NCBI GenBank assembly: GCA_020161795.1
Contig: JAIUOR010000066.1
Span: 26,654 to 90,653, forward strand
Direction: 5' to 3'
DNA length: 64,000 bases
Source of the DNA: Actinomycetota bacterium
Lineage (GTDB): Bacteria > Actinomycetota > Actinomycetes > Propionibacteriales > Propionibacteriaceae
Shown here piece by piece: positions 18,934 through 27,232 of the stretch. The translations under genes and the position numbers were made by a program. The notes under the pieces were generated by a model. That model saw only the letters and a list, made by a program, of their open reading frames with translations, had not been told where the DNA came from and searched no databases. How positions within the stretch are numbered: the stretch's first letter is position 1; each line of letters opens with the position of its first letter.

Positions 18934-20054
18934 GCGAGCGGGAGGCGAGGCTGGCGTTGAGCTGCGTCATCGAACCGGCCACCTGGCGGGTCACCGAAGC
19001 GGTTGCCAGGCTGGGCGCCGAACGGGTCTGGGCCGATCTGCTCCGCGGTCCGCTCCAGGCACCGTTGAGCCGGCGAGCCCGGGAGTTCCGATCCGAGCCG
19101 GTGCTCGAACAGGCAGCCGCCGCCGGGATGCGGTTCATCGTGCCGGGAGATCCGGAGTGGCCCGGCCGGCTGGCCGAGCTGGAGGGCTGCGAGCCGGTCA
19201 ACGACCTCAGCGGATCGCCACTGGGGCTGTGGCTGCGCGGTGGTGGTGACCTGACCGAGCTCACCGACCGTTCGGTGGCGATCGTCGGCTCGCGGGCGTG
19301 CACCCCCTATGGCGAGACGATTGCCGGTGAGATCGCGGCCGAGTTGGGCAAGGCCGGTTTCGTCACCGTCTCCGGCGGCGCCTTCGGGATCGACGCGGCG
19401 GCCCATCGTGGCTGCCTGGCCAGCCGTTCGGCCACGGTCTCGGTTCTGGCGTCGGGGCTGGACCGGCCCTATCCGGTGGCGCACCGCGCGCTGTTCGACC
19501 GGGTGGCCGAGGATGGCGTGCTGGTCACGGAGTTCGCTCCCGGAGAGCATCCGACGAGGAGTCGGTTCCTGGGCAGGAACAGGCTCATCGCCGCGCTCGC
19601 GCCGGCGACGATCGTCGTGGAGGCCGGTGCCCGCTCCGGGGCTCGCAACACCGTCACCTGGGCGAACTGTCTCAACCGGGTGGTCGCTGCGGTGCCGGGT
19701 TCGGTGCACAGCGCCCAGTCCTACACTCCGCACCGGCTGATCCGCGCGGCCGAAGCAGTGCTGGTGACCGGTGCCGAGGAGGTGCTGGAGTTGCTGGGAC
19801 CGCTCGGCCGCCGCGCGGCACGGGCTCCGGTCGAAAGCCGGCCGACCGATGCGCTGGATCCCGAGCAACTGAGGGTGTTCGAAGCGGTTCCGGCCCGCGG
19901 TGGCATGTCCGCCGGAGAGCTGTCATTGCGTTCCGGGGTGCCGCTGGGCAGCTGCCTCGGCATCCTCGACGCACTGGCCGAGCAGGGGTTCCTCGAACAG
20001 GACGAGCGGTGGAATTGGCGGCTCCCGCGCCGACGACGCGCTCCGACCGCGTGA
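18930..20054 (+). CDS. dprA: DNA-processing protein DprA
   Basis: Binds incoming single-stranded DNA and loads RecA in transformable bacteria. It is 374 residues. The Rossmann-like core has VAIVGSRACTPYGE, VTVSGGAFGIDAAAHRGCLA, FAPGEHPTRSRFLGRNRLIAAL and VVEAGARSGARNTVTWA. A C-terminal winged-helix domain begins near PEQLRVFEAVPARGGMS. Start overlaps yifB by ATGA. Competence in this organism is not shown by the window. Confidence 0.94.
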   Translation: MSEREARLALSCVIEPATWRVTEAVARLGAERVWADLLRGPLQAPLSRRAREFRSEPVLEQAAAAGMRFIVPGDPEWPGRLAELEGCEPVNDLSGSPLGLWLRGGGDLTELTDRSVAIVGSRACTPYGETIAGEIAAELGKAGFVTVSGGAFGIDAAAHRGCLASRSATVSVLASGLDRPYPVAHRALFDRVAEDGVLVTEFAPGEHPTRSRFLGRNRLIAALAPATIVVEAGARSGARNTVTWANCLNRVVAAVPGSVHSAQSYTPHRLIRAAEAVLVTGAEEVLELLGPLGRRAARAPVESRPTDALDPEQLRVFEAVPARGGMSAGELSLRSGVPLGSCLGILDALAEQGFLEQDERWNWRLPRRRRAPTA

Positions 20055-20055
20055 G

Positions 20056-21162
20056 TCAGCGGACGAGCGGCACCCAGGAGTAGCCGCCCTCGGCAGCGAC
20101 CAGGATCCCGGTCTCGTCTGCGTAGCGGATCGCGGGCAGTTCGGCATCGCTGGCCAGTACCTCGCCGGTGCTCGCGTCGAGGATGTCGCCGCGATCCTGT
20201 GCCCGTCCCAGATAGACCCAGTCAGCCACGGTGGCCAGCCACTCCGCCGGCTCGGGGGACGACCACAGCTGTTCGCCGGTCGCCAGGTCGTAACCGATCA
20301 CACCGGCACCCGCGCAGATCAGCGCGGACGTCGCCGGTCGGCAGGGCGGGTCGGCCTCGCCCAGCGGGTCGGTGCGAGCGAGCTCCGCTCCCGTGGCCGG
20401 GTCGAGCCAGATGCCCGACCCGCCGGCTGTCACCACCACCACGTCCTCGGTCTGCGCCAGGAGCGGGCCGAGCGGGGTGGTCGCCTCCCAGAGCCGGGTA
20501 CCGGACGCGCGCGCTCGCCCGCTGGCCCGGGTGATCACCGTGCCGGAACCCGCCGCTACCGCTTCCTCGGATGCCTGCCACACCAGGGTGGCCGTCGAAC
20601 GGTCGATCACGGCGGTCTGGTAGCCCGACTCGGGATTGTCGGCCAGTACGACGGTCTCGGCATCGGCGGCGAGGATGCGCGGCGGAAGATCGATCTGCCA
20701 ACGGTGGTGGGGGTCGACGATCAGGTCTTCGGAGATGCCGGTCCCGGTCTCTGCGTCCAGGGTCAGCAGGTCGAGGCTGGGAGTCGCGTCGATATCCACC
20801 GTGCGCAGCGCTATCACCGTCTTGGCGTCGGAACTGAGCCCGATGGTGGGCTGGGCGTCCCACGCCTGGCCCAAGCCGAAGGAGGCCTGCCAGCGGGTGG
20901 TTCCGGAGGCGAGGTCGATGCTGTTGATCTCGCCCTCCGCGGTCACCACGAAGGCCCGGCCGGCAGCGATCGCCCAGTGTCCTGCCGAGCCGAGTTCGAC
21001 CGGGACGCCACCGGTCACATCGGCGGCCAGCAGCGGGGCGGTGTGTGTTGCGGCCGGAGTGGCCGCCGGTGCCGTGCCGGTCAGCGAAGGTTGGCCGGCA
21101 CAACCCGTCGCCAGCAGAACCAGGGCGACGGCAACCTGGAGCCCCGGCCAACTCAACCGCAT
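20056..21162 (-). CDS. PQQ-like beta-propeller lipoprotein
   Basis: A 368-residue exported lipoprotein. The signal peptide is MRLSWPGLQVAVALVLLATGC, with lipobox LATGC at Cys 21. The rest is a run of propeller-like blades such as INSIDLASGTTRWQASFG, LWEATTPLGPLLAQTED and IGYDLATGEQLWSSPEP, which are PQQ/YxWD-like repeats. Probably a binding or scaffold protein on the outer membrane face; the ligand is unknown. Convergent with dprA, one base apart. It appears leaderless (-10 TAGCGT at 21169-21174). Confidence 0.75.
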   Translation of the reverse strand: MRLSWPGLQVAVALVLLATGCAGQPSLTGTAPAATPAATHTAPLLAADVTGGVPVELGSAGHWAIAAGRAFVVTAEGEINSIDLASGTTRWQASFGLGQAWDAQPTIGLSSDAKTVIALRTVDIDATPSLDLLTLDAETGTGISEDLIVDPHHRWQIDLPPRILAADAETVVLADNPESGYQTAVIDRSTATLVWQASEEAVAAGSGTVITRASGRARASGTRLWEATTPLGPLLAQTEDVVVVTAGGSGIWLDPATGAELARTDPLGEADPPCRPATSALICAGAGVIGYDLATGEQLWSSPEPAEWLATVADWVYLGRAQDRGDILDASTGEVLASDAELPAIRYADETGILVAAEGGYSWVPLVR

Positions 21163-21168
21163 GTCCTC

Positions 21169-21174
21169 ACGCTA
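21169..21174 (-). promoter_or_regulatory. -10 box (TAGCGT) for the PQQ-like lipoprotein gene
   Basis: Lies 6 bases before the ATG on the minus strand. Confidence 0.45.
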
Positions 21175-21201
21175 GTGGTCCGTGAGGACGATGAGGGGGA
21201 A

Positions 21202-22602
21202 CTAGCTCGAACTCGTCGTGAGATCGTCGGAGTTCAGGCGGTGGAGCAGCCACGCCTCCGCCAGAATCGCGCCTGTCAGCGCACCCTCGTCCTGCGACTC
21301 GTTCGGGGTATGCGGGCGCGACAACGGATCGCCCACGCCGGTGACCAGGATCTGCGCCTGAGGGAACACCCGGGCGAGGTCGGCGATGAAGGGGATCGAC
21401 CCGCCCACGCCCAGCTCGACCGGCGCGACCCCGAAACCCTCGGCCAGCGCCTGCTTGCCCAGCTGAACCGCCCAGCCGCCGGTGTGGGCCAGGAAGCCGT
21501 CCCCGTAGTCGATGTCGCTGAAGCTGAGCTCGGCTCCGAGCGGCGCGTGAGCCAGCAGATGCGCCTGGAGCGCGTCGAAGGCCTCCCGGCTGTGCTGACC
21601 GGGCGCCACCCGGGCACTGATCACCACCGACACCTCGGGAAGGATCGTGTTCGCGGCATGCAGCACGCTCGGGGCGTCGATGCCGGTCACGGTGATCGCC
21701 GGCTGGTTCCAGATTCGGCCGAGGATCGGGCCCGAGCCGATCGGGCTGACGCCCGGCAGCAGCCCGGCGTCGACGCGCAGCGCGTCCTCGTCGTAGTCGG
21801 GCGTCGCCGCCTGGTGCTCGGTCAGGCCGGCGACGGCCACGGCGCCGTCCTCGGCCCACAGCGTGTTCAGCAGCCGGATCGTCGCCAGCATCGCATCGGG
21901 CACCGCGCCGCCGTAGAGGCCGGAGTGCGAGGCGTGGGCGAGCGTCCGCACGGTCAGGGTGAACCGGGTGTTGCCGCGCAGCGACACCGTCAGGCCGGGC
22001 GTGCGGGCGTCCCAGTTGGTCGAGTCGGCGACCACGATCACGTCGGCGGCCATCGCTTCGCGATTCTCCTGCAGGAACTGGGCGAAGGAGCGGGATCCGG
22101 CTTCCTCCTCACCCTCGACGAAGACCACCAGGCCCACGCCGAAGTCGTCGGCCAGCACCTGCTTGAGCGCCCGCAACGCGGCCAGGTGCGCGATCACCCC
22201 GCCCTTGTCGTCGGACGCGCCACGGCCGTAGAGCCGGCCGTCCCGCGCGGTCAGTTCGAACGGCGGCGTCTCCCACAGTCGCTCGTCCCCGACCGGCTGG
22301 ACGTCGTGATGCGCGTACAACAGCACCGTCGGCTTCCCGGCCACGGCGGGCCGGGTCGCCAATACCGCCGGCATCCCTGGCTTCCCGTCCTCGGGAACGA
22401 CGGCCGTGCGGACGTCGACCCGCTCGAACAAGCCCGTCGCCTCGAAGAGCGCGGCCACCGCCTGGGCACTGCGCTCCACCTCGTCGCGAGGGAAGCCCGG
22501 AAAGGCGATCGACGGTATGGCCACCAGCTCGGCCAGGTCGCTGATGGCGGCCGGGAGCTGAGCATCGACGGCATGACGGAGTACGGCGGCGGTGTCGTTC
22601 AT
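21202..22602 (-). CDS. M20-family dipeptidase/peptidase
   Basis: A 466-residue dinuclear zinc peptidase of the M20 family. The metal-binding motifs are VLLYAHHDVQP, LYGRGASDDKGG, and VEGEEEAGSRSF with the catalytic Glu; a late His is in RPHTPNESQ. The dimerisation domain is inserted at about residues 205-350 (TLTVRTLAHASHSGLYGG). It resembles actinobacterial beta-Ala-His-type dipeptidases; substrate is unproved. The promoter appears leaderless. Confidence 0.88.
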   Translation of the reverse strand: MNDTAAVLRHAVDAQLPAAISDLAELVAIPSIAFPGFPRDEVERSAQAVAALFEATGLFERVDVRTAVVPEDGKPGMPAVLATRPAVAGKPTVLLYAHHDVQPVGDERLWETPPFELTARDGRLYGRGASDDKGGVIAHLAALRALKQVLADDFGVGLVVFVEGEEEAGSRSFAQFLQENREAMAADVIVVADSTNWDARTPGLTVSLRGNTRFTLTVRTLAHASHSGLYGGAVPDAMLATIRLLNTLWAEDGAVAVAGLTEHQAATPDYDEDALRVDAGLLPGVSPIGSGPILGRIWNQPAITVTGIDAPSVLHAANTILPEVSVVISARVAPGQHSREAFDALQAHLLAHAPLGAELSFSDIDYGDGFLAHTGGWAVQLGKQALAEGFGVAPVELGVGGSIPFIADLARVFPQAQILVTGVGDPLSRPHTPNESQDEGALTGAILAEAWLLHRLNSDDLTTSSS

Positions 22603-22608
22603 GGCGTC

Positions 22609-22614
22609 ATCCTA
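22609..22614 (-). promoter_or_regulatory. -10 box (TAGGAT) for the M20 dipeptidase gene
   Basis: Six bases before the minus-strand ATG at 22602, with no Shine-Dalgarno. Confidence 0.45.
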
Positions 22615-22658
22615 GGGCGGACCACGGGCCGCGTTTCCCGATTGCGGGCCCGGCCGCG

Positions 22659-22792
22659 TAGACTCGCGGGATCTCCAGAGCCTGCGCTGGTCGCAGGCCG
22701 CCCGTCGGGTGTTCCCGCCGGGCCCGGGCGGTTCAGCCCGACCACCGGCTCCATCGGGTGCCGGCACTCCATCGCAATCCTCTGGAGGTCTG
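22659..22792 (+). promoter_or_regulatory. helD-like gene promoter and structured leader
   Basis: TAGACT (22659-22664) sets a start near 22671. The predicted RNA 5' end TCTCCAGAG (22672-22680) pairs with CTCTGGAGG (22780-22788), which includes the Shine-Dalgarno. Inside are hairpins CCTGCG/CGCAGG (22681-22697), CGGGC/GCCCG (22725-22740) and CCGGC/GCCGG (22745-22764). The layout suggests a multi-branch leader that can hide the ribosome-binding site. Confidence 0.4.
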
Positions 22793-24817
22793 ATGTCCGA
22801 TCTTGTGCTGGCGGCGGAACAGGCTCACCTGGCCGCCGCCAGAGCTGCGCTGGCGGCGATGCGCGCCCGATCGGCCGACTGGAGTACGGCGATCGGCGGC
22901 GACCACGTCTCGACGCAACACCTGCGCCAGCAGTTGTACCGCCGACGGGAGTCGCTGGCGGACGATCCGGCCGTCCCGCTGTTCTTCGGACGGATCGACT
23001 ACGCCCTCGCGCTGGGTGCCGAAGTGGACGAGACCTGCTACATCGGACGCCGCCACATCGAGGAGTCCATCGGCGGCGACCCGCTGGTGATGGACTGGCG
23101 GGCGCCGCTGGCGCTGCCCTTCTATCGAGCCCGGGCCGGTGAACCGATGGGAGTGCGGCTGCGCCGGCGCTTCGGCTTCCAGCATGGCGAGATCACAGCC
23201 TACGAGGACGAACGCCTGTCCGAGACCGGGGGAAGCGGTCCGAGTACGCTGCTGGAGGCGGAGATCGAGCGTCCCCGCTCCGGCCCGATGCGCGACATCG
23301 TGGCGACGATCCAGCCGGACCAGGACGTGCTGGTCCGCGCGGACCTGGACGACTCGCTGGCCATCCAGGGGGCTCCCGGCACCGGCAAGACCGCGGTCGG
23401 CCTGCACCGCGCCGCCTACCTGCTGTACGCCTTCCGCAACCGGCTCGCCCGCTCGGGCGTGCTGGTACTCGGGCCGAACGATTCGTTCCTGGGCTACATC
23501 GGCGACGTGCTCCCCGCGCTGGGCGAGATCGACGCCACCCAGGAGACCATCGAGTCCCTGGTCTGCAGCCCCGGGCTGGCGGTGACGGGAACCGACGAGC
23601 CGGCGGTGGCCGTGCTCAAGGGCGACGCCCGGATGGCCGAGGTGCTCCGCCGCGCGGTGTGGAGCCACGTCCGTCCACCCGAGCAGGGGGTGGAAGTCGC
23701 CGTCGGGCACCGGCTGGTGCGCATCCCCGCCGCCACGATCGCCGACGTGCTGGACGACCTGGCCGGCCGGGGAACCCGGTACGAGGCCGGCCGGGCGATG
23801 TTGTCGCAGCGGCTGGCGCACCACGTGCTGCTGCGGCTGGAAGCAGCCGGAGACACCACGGACGACCGGGTGCAGGCCCGGATCGCCCGGTCGGCTCCGG
23901 TGCGGGCCGCCGGCAGGCAACTGTGGCCGCAGTTGACCGCCCTGGCCGTCGTCCACGCACTGCTCAGCGACGCCGCGCTGCTGGAACGCGCCGCGGAAGG
24001 AATCCTCACCGATCGGGAGCAGGCGCTGCTGATCGGGCACCGCCCACCCCGCTCGCTGCGATCGCGACGTTGGTCGATCGCCGATGCCGTACTGGTGGAC
24101 GAGGCATCCGATCTGCTGAACCGGCAGCCGAGCCTGGGACATGTGATCATCGACGAGGCTCAGGATCTCTCGGCCATGATGCTGCGAGCGGCCGGACGCC
24201 GGGCCAGCACCGGCTCGGTCACGCTGCTCGGCGATCTCGCCCAGGCCACCACGCCCTGGGGGATCAGCGACTGGGCCACCGCGCTGGCCCAGGTCGGTCA
24301 CCCCGAGGCGGCCGTCACCGAACTGGTGGAGGGCTTCCGGGTGCCGGGGGCTGTGATCGACTACGCCGCGCGGCTGCTGCCCCACATCGCGCCGGAACTG
24401 ACACCGCCGCACTGGATCCGCCGTTCCCGCGGCGAGCTGACGATCGAGCCGGCCGACCCGCTGGCAGAGGTTGCCGCGAGGGTGGCGAAGCTTGCCGAGC
24501 GGGAGGGCACGCTGGGCGTCATCGTGCCCTCTACGTGGGTAGAGGACGTCGACCGGGCGCTGGAAGTCATCGAGCATGGCGTCCTGGGGGTGATGCAACG
24601 CGATCCGGAGTCCGTGGCCCGGGTCGAGATCGTGGACGCCCAACTCGCCAAGGGTCTCGAGTTCGACCATGTCCTGCTGCTCGAGCCGGCTCGGCTGGTG
24701 GCGGCGGAGCCGGAGCGGGTGATCGGGCTCCGCCGGCTCTACGTGTGCCTGACCCGCGCGGTGACCAGCCTGACCGTTCTGCATGGCGAACCGCTGCCCG
24801 TCGAACTCGACCGGTAG
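22793..24817 (+). CDS. HelD-like RNA polymerase-associated UvrD-type ATPase
   Basis: A 674-residue superfamily 1 ATPase. HelD/HelR proteins bind RNA polymerase and release it from stalled complexes; some actinobacterial members give rifampicin tolerance. An N-terminal coiled coil (EQAHLAAARAALAAMRAR) precedes the family motif VMDWRAPLALPFYRARAG. Walker A is GAPGTGKTAVGLHRAAYLLY, Walker B HVIIDEAQDLSAMMLRAA, and the late motifs are QLAKGLEFDHVLLL and LYVCLTRAVTSLTVLHGE. ATG 22793 follows GGAGG by 5 bases. Not in an obvious operon. Whether it acts on rifampicin cannot be told here. Confidence 0.85.
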   Translation: MSDLVLAAEQAHLAAARAALAAMRARSADWSTAIGGDHVSTQHLRQQLYRRRESLADDPAVPLFFGRIDYALALGAEVDETCYIGRRHIEESIGGDPLVMDWRAPLALPFYRARAGEPMGVRLRRRFGFQHGEITAYEDERLSETGGSGPSTLLEAEIERPRSGPMRDIVATIQPDQDVLVRADLDDSLAIQGAPGTGKTAVGLHRAAYLLYAFRNRLARSGVLVLGPNDSFLGYIGDVLPALGEIDATQETIESLVCSPGLAVTGTDEPAVAVLKGDARMAEVLRRAVWSHVRPPEQGVEVAVGHRLVRIPAATIADVLDDLAGRGTRYEAGRAMLSQRLAHHVLLRLEAAGDTTDDRVQARIARSAPVRAAGRQLWPQLTALAVVHALLSDAALLERAAEGILTDREQALLIGHRPPRSLRSRRWSIADAVLVDEASDLLNRQPSLGHVIIDEAQDLSAMMLRAAGRRASTGSVTLLGDLAQATTPWGISDWATALAQVGHPEAAVTELVEGFRVPGAVIDYAARLLPHIAPELTPPHWIRRSRGELTIEPADPLAEVAARVAKLAEREGTLGVIVPSTWVEDVDRALEVIEHGVLGVMQRDPESVARVEIVDAQLAKGLEFDHVLLLEPARLVAAEPERVIGLRRLYVCLTRAVTSLTVLHGEPLPVELDR

Positions 24818-24951
24818 CCCCGCACCGGTTTCGGCCTGGCTACGGCCGGGGTGGGCAAGACTGACGGTATGCGCTGCAGTGGATCGCGGGGAATGAGGTT
24901 TTCTTCGCCGCGGGCGGTCACAACCAGCCAGGTGCCGGGCACTACCCAGGT

Positions 24952-25494
24952 ATGAGCACCCCGGCACCACCCTGCGAGGCGGACTTCCGCCGACTGTACG
25001 AGCACACCTCGCCCAAGGTGTACAGCTACGTGCGCCGGCACTGTCATGAGGCGGACTGCGACGACGTGCTCGCCGAGGTGTACCTGGTGGCCTGGCGCCG
25101 GTACGGCGAATTGCCGGCCGACCCGGTGCCCTGGCTGCTGGGCACGGCGCGCAAGACGCTGGCGCACCTGTGGCGGTCGCGAGACCGGCAGCAGCGGCTG
25201 ATCGCCGAACTGCAGGGCGTTCAGCAACTGGCCGGGCCCGACTGTGCGGTCGCGGCGGTCGAACGGACGGACCTGCTCGCGGCGCTCGCCGCGCTCGAAC
25301 CTGATGATCGGGAGGTTCTGCTGCTGGTCGGCTGGCACGGTCTCGACTCCGCGGGGGTGGCCGCTGTGCTCGGCATCTCCTCGGTTGCGGCGCGTGCCCG
25401 GTTGAGCCGTGCCCGGCGCCGGCTGGTCCGCCGGTACGACCCGCCGCGGACCTCCACCGACCCCCTCCTCTCCCTGCTGACGGAAGGCAACTGA
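24952..25494 (+). CDS. ECF-type RNA polymerase sigma factor
   Basis: A 180-residue sigma factor. Region 2 is at residues 10-80 (FRRLYEHTSPKVYSYVRRHCHEADCDDVLAEVYLVAWRR, with PVPWLLGTARKTLAHLWRSRDR). Region 4 is at 105-160 (ALAALEPDDREVLLLVGWHGLDSAGVAAVLGISSVAARARLSRARRRL). It is 1 base apart from the membrane protein at 25496 and in an operon with it and the lipoprotein at 26479. The strict sigma, membrane anchor and lipoprotein order suggests an envelope stress module. Confidence 0.85.
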   Translation: MSTPAPPCEADFRRLYEHTSPKVYSYVRRHCHEADCDDVLAEVYLVAWRRYGELPADPVPWLLGTARKTLAHLWRSRDRQQRLIAELQGVQQLAGPDCAVAAVERTDLLAALAALEPDDREVLLLVGWHGLDSAGVAAVLGISSVAARARLSRARRRLVRRYDPPRTSTDPLLSLLTEGN

Positions 25495-25495
25495 G

Positions 25496-26482
25496 ATGAC
25501 GACGAAGACCTCTTCGAACGAACTGCTGGAGGCGCTCTCCTCGCTGAAGCCCGAGGCGGACCAGATCACGAACAGCTGGTACATCGGACGGCGTGAGCAG
25601 ACCCTGCAGCGGGTGCTCACCCGTGCCGCGCAGGCGCCGGAACCCGCTGCGACGACCGTGCTGGTGCCGAAGTGGCGTCACCGCCGCCGTGCGATCCTGG
25701 CCGGCGCGGTGGTGGTGGCGATACTCGGCGGCGGTGCCGCCTGGGCGTACTCGAAGTACGCCGCCTGGTTCACCGGGGGTGCCCTGGACGTCTTCACCTG
25801 CATGACCAGTTGGTCGGCGCCCGGCGACGCCGCTCACGCCGCCGAGCAGTACGGCGGCGTGCCCCTGACGACCGACCCGATAGCCGACTGCGATCACTAC
25901 GCCGACCTGACCGGCAAGCCCAGGATCATCGATCCGGTGGCGGTGCGCTGGCAGGACTGGCAGGTCGTCGGCCCGCGCGCGGGCATGCCGGCCGAGGCCG
26001 TCCCGATCACGCAGAAGGAGGATCCGCGGATCTTCGAGTTGGAGAACTCCTTCGACGACTATGTGGACGGTGGCCTGAGCACGTGCCTGGACGAGACCAC
26101 CGGGAGCCAACTCGCCCATTCCGAACTCGATCGCCTCGGCCTGACCGGCTGGAGGATCACGACCCGCGAACAGGATCCGCAGGCGGGGCCGTGCGCGCTG
26201 CTGCTGGTACTGGAACCGGGCGTGGTCGAGGTACGCACCTTCTTCAGCCCCAATCCGGTGCCGGAATCGTCGGGGTTGATCCCACTGCTGCGCAGCGAGA
26301 TCGCCGAGCAGTGTCTCTCGCTGCCGGAGGCCGAGGCGATCGTCACGGACGCGCTCGCCGCCGAGCACCACTGGGCGAGCTCCGCCCAGGCCGATCCGGA
26401 GGCCGACTGCACCCGCGTCGACCTCACCATCACCGGGAGCCTGCAGGTCTTCCTCTACGGACCGGAGCTCGCGAAGCGGTGA
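25496..26482 (+). CDS. Probable membrane anti-sigma factor with a cysteine-rich outer domain
   Basis: A 328-residue protein. Residues 1-60 are cytoplasmic (SSNELLEALSSLKPEADQI). One membrane helix lies at about 64-82 (AILAGAVVVAILGGGAAWAY). The rest is outside the membrane and holds six cysteines (VFTCMTSW, IADCDHY, LSTCLDE, GPCALL, AEQCLSL, ADCTRV), which could form three disulfides. The position one base after a sigma gene and the topology suggest an anti-sigma that senses the outside. No named anti-sigma motif is visible, so this is inference from context. Confidence 0.65.
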   Translation: MTTKTSSNELLEALSSLKPEADQITNSWYIGRREQTLQRVLTRAAQAPEPAATTVLVPKWRHRRRAILAGAVVVAILGGGAAWAYSKYAAWFTGGALDVFTCMTSWSAPGDAAHAAEQYGGVPLTTDPIADCDHYADLTGKPRIIDPVAVRWQDWQVVGPRAGMPAEAVPITQKEDPRIFELENSFDDYVDGGLSTCLDETTGSQLAHSELDRLGLTGWRITTREQDPQAGPCALLLVLEPGVVEVRTFFSPNPVPESSGLIPLLRSEIAEQCLSLPEAEAIVTDALAAEHHWASSAQADPEADCTRVDLTITGSLQVFLYGPELAKR

Positions 26483-27228
26483 CCATTCCGGTGTCGCACA
26501 TCCGTCGATCCTGCCTCGTCGCGGCCGCGCTGGCCGCGACGTTGGCCGGCGGCTGCGCCCTCCCCGCCGCATCGCTGCAGCCGGAGCCCGCGCGTCCGTC
26601 AGGCTCGCCGCCGACGGCTGCCGCGGAAACGACACCGGCGCAGACCCAGACTCCCGCGGAGCCGACCCGGTCGACGGCGGTGAGCGAACTCGCGATGCTG
26701 CTCGAGACTCGGGAGCAGCACCGGCGCCTGCTTCACGACGCCACCCAGCTCGGGATCGCCGCCTGTATGGCCGACCGCGGCCTGCGCTACACCCCGGTCG
26801 CCTACCCCGGTGCCCTCGGACAGAACGCCGACCTGGAGGGGCTCAGCCCGGCCGAAGCCGAGGAGTGGACCCGCGCCCTGCTGGGCGCGCCGATCCCGCC
26901 CGAGATGGTTGTGGGCAGTGATCCGATCACCGATCCCACGATCCTGGTCGCCGAGGGTCCCGAGAGCGCCGCCTACTTTCGCAGTGACGCCTGCACCACT
27001 GTCGGCCGCGCCGCGGTCTACGGGGATCTCGTCGAATGGTTCACGGTCGAGCAGACGGTCGATCACCTCACCGAGCAGGCGTTCGACGACGCGGGTGGCG
27101 ACAGGCAACGCCGAACCGAGATCGAGAGCCGACTCGCCGTGGCGAACCGGGCGGCGGTCGACGAGTTCGCCCGGCTGCAGGATTCCGCGATCGACAGAGC
27201 GAGGGTTCTGCTCGCCGGGGATCGTTGA
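26479..27228 (+). CDS. Putative lipoprotein, third gene of the sigma module
   Basis: A 249-residue exported lipoprotein: signal peptide SCLVAAALAATLAGGC with a lipobox LAGGC, then a Pro/Thr/Ala-rich linker. The folded part has LGIAACMADRGLRYTP and SDACTTVG, two cysteines that may pair; ACMxxxG...Y.P recurs in unnamed actinobacterial lipoproteins. GTG overlaps the previous stop (GTGA), so translation is coupled. Likely works with the sigma/anti-sigma pair at the cell surface; function unknown. Convergent with the oxidoreductase, 4 bases away. Confidence 0.65.
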   Translation: MTIPVSHIRRSCLVAAALAATLAGGCALPAASLQPEPARPSGSPPTAAAETTPAQTQTPAEPTRSTAVSELAMLLETREQHRRLLHDATQLGIAACMADRGLRYTPVAYPGALGQNADLEGLSPAEAEEWTRALLGAPIPPEMVVGSDPITDPTILVAEGPESAAYFRSDACTTVGRAAVYGDLVEWFTVEQTVDHLTEQAFDDAGGDRQRRTEIESRLAVANRAAVDEFARLQDSAIDRARVLLAGDR

Positions 27229-27232
27229 GCGG

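Noticed and set aside
19900..23142. A long plus-strand open frame opposite the PQQ lipoprotein and M20 peptidase
   Set aside because: Arg/Gly/His-rich composition with no motifs; the minus-strand genes have clear signal peptides and catalytic motifs.
24888..24920. A self-regulated ECF promoter before the sigma gene at 24952 (GGGGAAT and CGGTCA)
   Set aside because: The spacing of about 20 bases is longer than typical for ECF promoters, so support is too weak.
22733..26635. A very long minus-strand open frame across the helicase and sigma genes
   Set aside because: It is the antisense shadow of well-supported plus-strand genes, produced by high GC content; no domain is recognisable.
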